A DNA stretch of 64,000 nt from Micrococcaceae bacterium Sec5.8 (GTDB lineage: Bacteria > Actinomycetota > Actinomycetes > Actinomycetales > Micrococcaceae): positions 2,852,001 through 2,916,000 of the forward strand of contig CP143429.1 of assembly GCA_039636775.1 (NCBI GenBank), in the 5' to 3' direction. Each line of letters opens with the position of its first letter. Position 1 is the first letter of the stretch. The notes below the pieces were generated by a model. The model saw only the letters and a program-made list of their open reading frames with translations, was not told where the DNA came from and searched no databases. The position numbers and the translations under genes are program-made. Shown here one piece after another: positions 62,182 through 64,000 of the stretch.

Positions 62182-63177
62182 GTGACTATTATCGATAACG
62201 CCGTCTATGTGGACGGCGTCCGCAGCGCCGAGCCGCAGAGCCTCGAGCAGACTTTCGACAACCTGAGCCGCAACGGCGGGATGGCGTGGATCGGCCTGTA
62301 CCGGCCCACTGCCGAGGAAATGGCCGCCGTCGCGGCTGAGTTTGGGCTGCACCGGCTGGCCGTTGAGGATGCGATTTCGGCCCATCAGCGTCCCAAGCTG
62401 GAACGCTACGACGACAACCTCTTCACCGTGTTGCGGCCGGCGCGGTATCTGGACGCGACCGAGACGGTCGAGTTCGGCGAGCTGCACGTGTTCACCGGCA
62501 GGAACTTCGTGGTGACCGTCCGGCATGCCGAAACCGGCGGAGTGGCGGAGGTGCGGCGAAAGCTGGAGCAACGCCCGGAGCTGCTGGCCCACGGCCCGGA
62601 GGCGGTGCTTTACGCCTTGATGGACCAGGTGGTGGATGACTATGTACCCGTGGTGGCGGGGCTGGAGAACGACATCGACGAGATCGAGGACCAGCTGTTT
62701 GCCGGCGACTCCGCCGTCTCCCGGCGGATCTACGAGCTGGCCCGGGAGGTCATCCAGTTCCAGCGGGCCATCCATCCCCTGCCTGCCATGATGCAGCTGT
62801 TGCGGCGCGGGTTCGAAAAGTATGATGTCAAAACCGAACTCCAGCACAACCTCCGCGACGTCGAAGACCACGTGGAGCGGCTGGTCTCGCGGGCTGATTC
62901 CTTCCGGGACCTTCTGCAAAACGCCCTCACCCTTGACGGCACTCTGACGGCCAACCGGATGAACGAGGCGAGCGCAGAGCAGAACGAGCAGGTCAAGAAA
63001 ATCTCGTCCTGGGCGGCCATCTTCTTCGCCCCGTCCATTGTGGCCGGAATCTACGGAATGAACTTTGACCAGATGCCCGAGCTGCACTGGACGTTCGGCT
63101 ACCCCATGGCGATCGGGCTGATGGTGGCCACCGCAACCCTGATGTACGGCATCTTCAAGAAGAAGGGCTGGCTCTGA
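62182..63177 (+). CDS. corA: CorA-family Mg2+/divalent cation channel
   Basis: 331 residues from GTG 62182. Large N-terminal cytosolic domain with long helices (LEQRPELLAHGPEAVLYALM), then two C-terminal membrane helices. GIYGMNF carries the CorA signature YGMNF and the protein ends FKKKGWL. No Shine-Dalgarno sequence seen, probably coupled to the upstream Lrp gene. Confidence 0.92.
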   Translation: MTIIDNAVYVDGVRSAEPQSLEQTFDNLSRNGGMAWIGLYRPTAEEMAAVAAEFGLHRLAVEDAISAHQRPKLERYDDNLFTVLRPARYLDATETVEFGELHVFTGRNFVVTVRHAETGGVAEVRRKLEQRPELLAHGPEAVLYALMDQVVDDYVPVVAGLENDIDEIEDQLFAGDSAVSRRIYELAREVIQFQRAIHPLPAMMQLLRRGFEKYDVKTELQHNLRDVEDHVERLVSRADSFRDLLQNALTLDGTLTANRMNEASAEQNEQVKKISSWAAIFFAPSIVAGIYGMNFDQMPELHWTFGYPMAIGLMVATATLMYGIFKKKGWL

Positions 63178-63214
63178 CCGGCGGCCCCGGCCCGGCGGAA
63201 CTGGACCTGGACTC

Positions 63215-63529
63215 TCAGCGGCGGTGCCGCGCCAGCCCGACGAGCCGGCTGAACGCGAGGATGAATATGGCCTCGATCAGCACCATGAGTCCGAGCAGCA
63301 GCCACTGGCGTTGGCCGATGAAGACGACGGCTCCGACCACCACCAGGACGGTCCCCAGGCACAGGGCGTAGACGGCAAAGCCGAGGGCGACTTTTGCGCT
63401 GCGGACTCCCGTCCGGAACCCGAAGCCCACGGGCTCACCACCGGGGTAGCCCTCCACCCGGTCCTGTCCTGCCGGTTTGAGCCGGTCGAACTCATCCCAG
63501 GGGTCGTGATCGTGCTCCTGTGCGGCCAT
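63215..63529 (-). CDS. Small two-helix membrane protein
   Basis: 104 residues from ATG 63529 (MAAQEHDHDPWDEFDRLKPA). An acidic N-terminus of about 45 residues is followed by two membrane helices (about 48-70 and 77-96) and a basic end (GLARHRR). The frame is open upstream but without coding signs. Not recognised. Between corA and the ABC-F gene. Confidence 0.7.
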   Translation of the reverse strand: MAAQEHDHDPWDEFDRLKPAGQDRVEGYPGGEPVGFGFRTGVRSAKVALGFAVYALCLGTVLVVVGAVVFIGQRQWLLLGLMVLIEAIFILAFSRLVGLARHRR

Positions 63530-63561
63530 AGGTCCATTATCCCGCACAGGCCTGATCGCCC

Positions 63562-64000
63562 TTAGGCGACGCGGACGTCGATTTGTCCGGGGACGGCACC
63601 GTCGGCACCGAACACCAGGAGGCGGTTGGCGATTTTTTCGCTGAAGAACCGGTCGTGGCTGACCACCACGACCGCTCCGGGGAAATGCACCAGTGCCCGT
63701 TCCATGACCTGGGTACTGGACATGTCCAGGTGGTTGGTCGGTTCGTCCAGCAGCAGCACCGAGGCGCCGGACAGGAGGCACTGTGCCATGGCGACACGGG
63801 CTTTCTGGCCGCCGGAGAGGTTTCCGATTTTCTGTTTGAGGTCGGCCTCGGAGAACTGGAACATCGCCAGGAACCGGTTGACCGATTTTTTCGTGGCGCT
63901 GAAGGCCAGGCTCTCAGGCAGCGCGTTGACCGCGTGGGAGACGGTGTCGGCGTCGTCGAGGTCATCAAGCATCTGGTTGTAGGAGACAAAGCCCGGCCCC
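63562..64000 (-). CDS. ABC-F family ATPase, C-terminal part
   Basis: Runs off the right edge; 145 residues are in the window. Second nucleotide-binding domain with signature NLSGGQKARVAMAQ, Walker B VLLLDEPTNHLDMSS and switch His in VVSHDRFFSEKIANR, the DEPTNHLD form being diagnostic of ABC-F proteins. These act on ribosomes (EttA/Uup/ARE types). Subtype cannot be set from this part. It ends FGADGAVPGQIDVRVA. Confidence 0.88.
   Translation of the reverse strand, partial: GPGFVSYNQMLDDLDDADTVSHAVNALPESLAFSATKKSVNRFLAMFQFSEADLKQKIGNLSGGQKARVAMAQCLLSGASVLLLDEPTNHLDMSSTQVMERALVHFPGAVVVVSHDRFFSEKIANRLLVFGADGAVPGQIDVRVA

Overview
The window is about 64 kb of high-GC actinobacterial chromosome. Gene content and protein sequences (actinobacterial DapD/DapC/FdxA set, GltA, Rv0337c-type aminotransferase, frequent GTG starts, many ATGA overlaps) point to Micrococcaceae, most likely Arthrobacter or Pseudarthrobacter. 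This is judged by eye and no database was searched. No rRNA or tRNA gene, CRISPR array or integrase was recognised.

Layout. 0-6 kb: end of dapD, a lysozyme-like membrane protein, a TetR regulator with a partner gene, gltA, and the fdxA-dapC pair (lysine/diaminopimelate synthesis). 6-8.4 kb: an accessory patch in which a gene is cut short by a repeat array, followed by a wrecked DHFR-like gene and an AbiEi/DUF559-like protein, and closed by a second array of the same CATG-centred repeat in the opposite orientation. 8.4-12 kb: typA and an SGNH-hydrolase lipoprotein. 12-25 kb: two tandem oligopeptide ABC importer operons on the minus strand. Each encodes a binding protein, then a strong hairpin, DppB, DppC and a fused double ATPase. 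The second carries an oppositely oriented PH-domain gene and an unusually long DppB. 25.4-27 kb: a photolyase-family protein without any cysteine.

27.06-39.6 kb is the most interesting part. Four short copies of the 3' end of ychF, all in the same orientation, mark 27.06, 29.71, 30.37 and 39.58 kb, the last being the end of the real ychF. Between them lie decayed or accessory genes: an SDR, a formamidase fragment, a YoeB/Txe toxin remnant, a truncated WYL regulator and a sugar acetyltransferase. There is also a polymorphic-toxin locus: a WXG100-type protein, a 1907-residue YD-repeat/Rhs protein with an unrecognised toxin tip, a probable immunity gene, and a displaced orphan Rhs tip with its own probable immunity gene. 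I read this as one or more island insertions at the 3' end of ychF.

39.6-64 kb is mostly core: ychF, rmuC, ispH, xseAB, a PPK2 kinase, an alanine-type aminotransferase, a four-gene OpuC/ProX-type osmolyte ABC importer, rsgA preceded by a 26-residue leader ORF, Nudix, BadF-type sugar kinase and nitronate monooxygenase genes, a LysR/MFS divergent pair, a trans-sulfuration-type PLP enzyme divergent from an AsnC regulator, a second MFS/Lrp divergent pair, corA, and the 3' part of an ABC-F gene running off the right edge.
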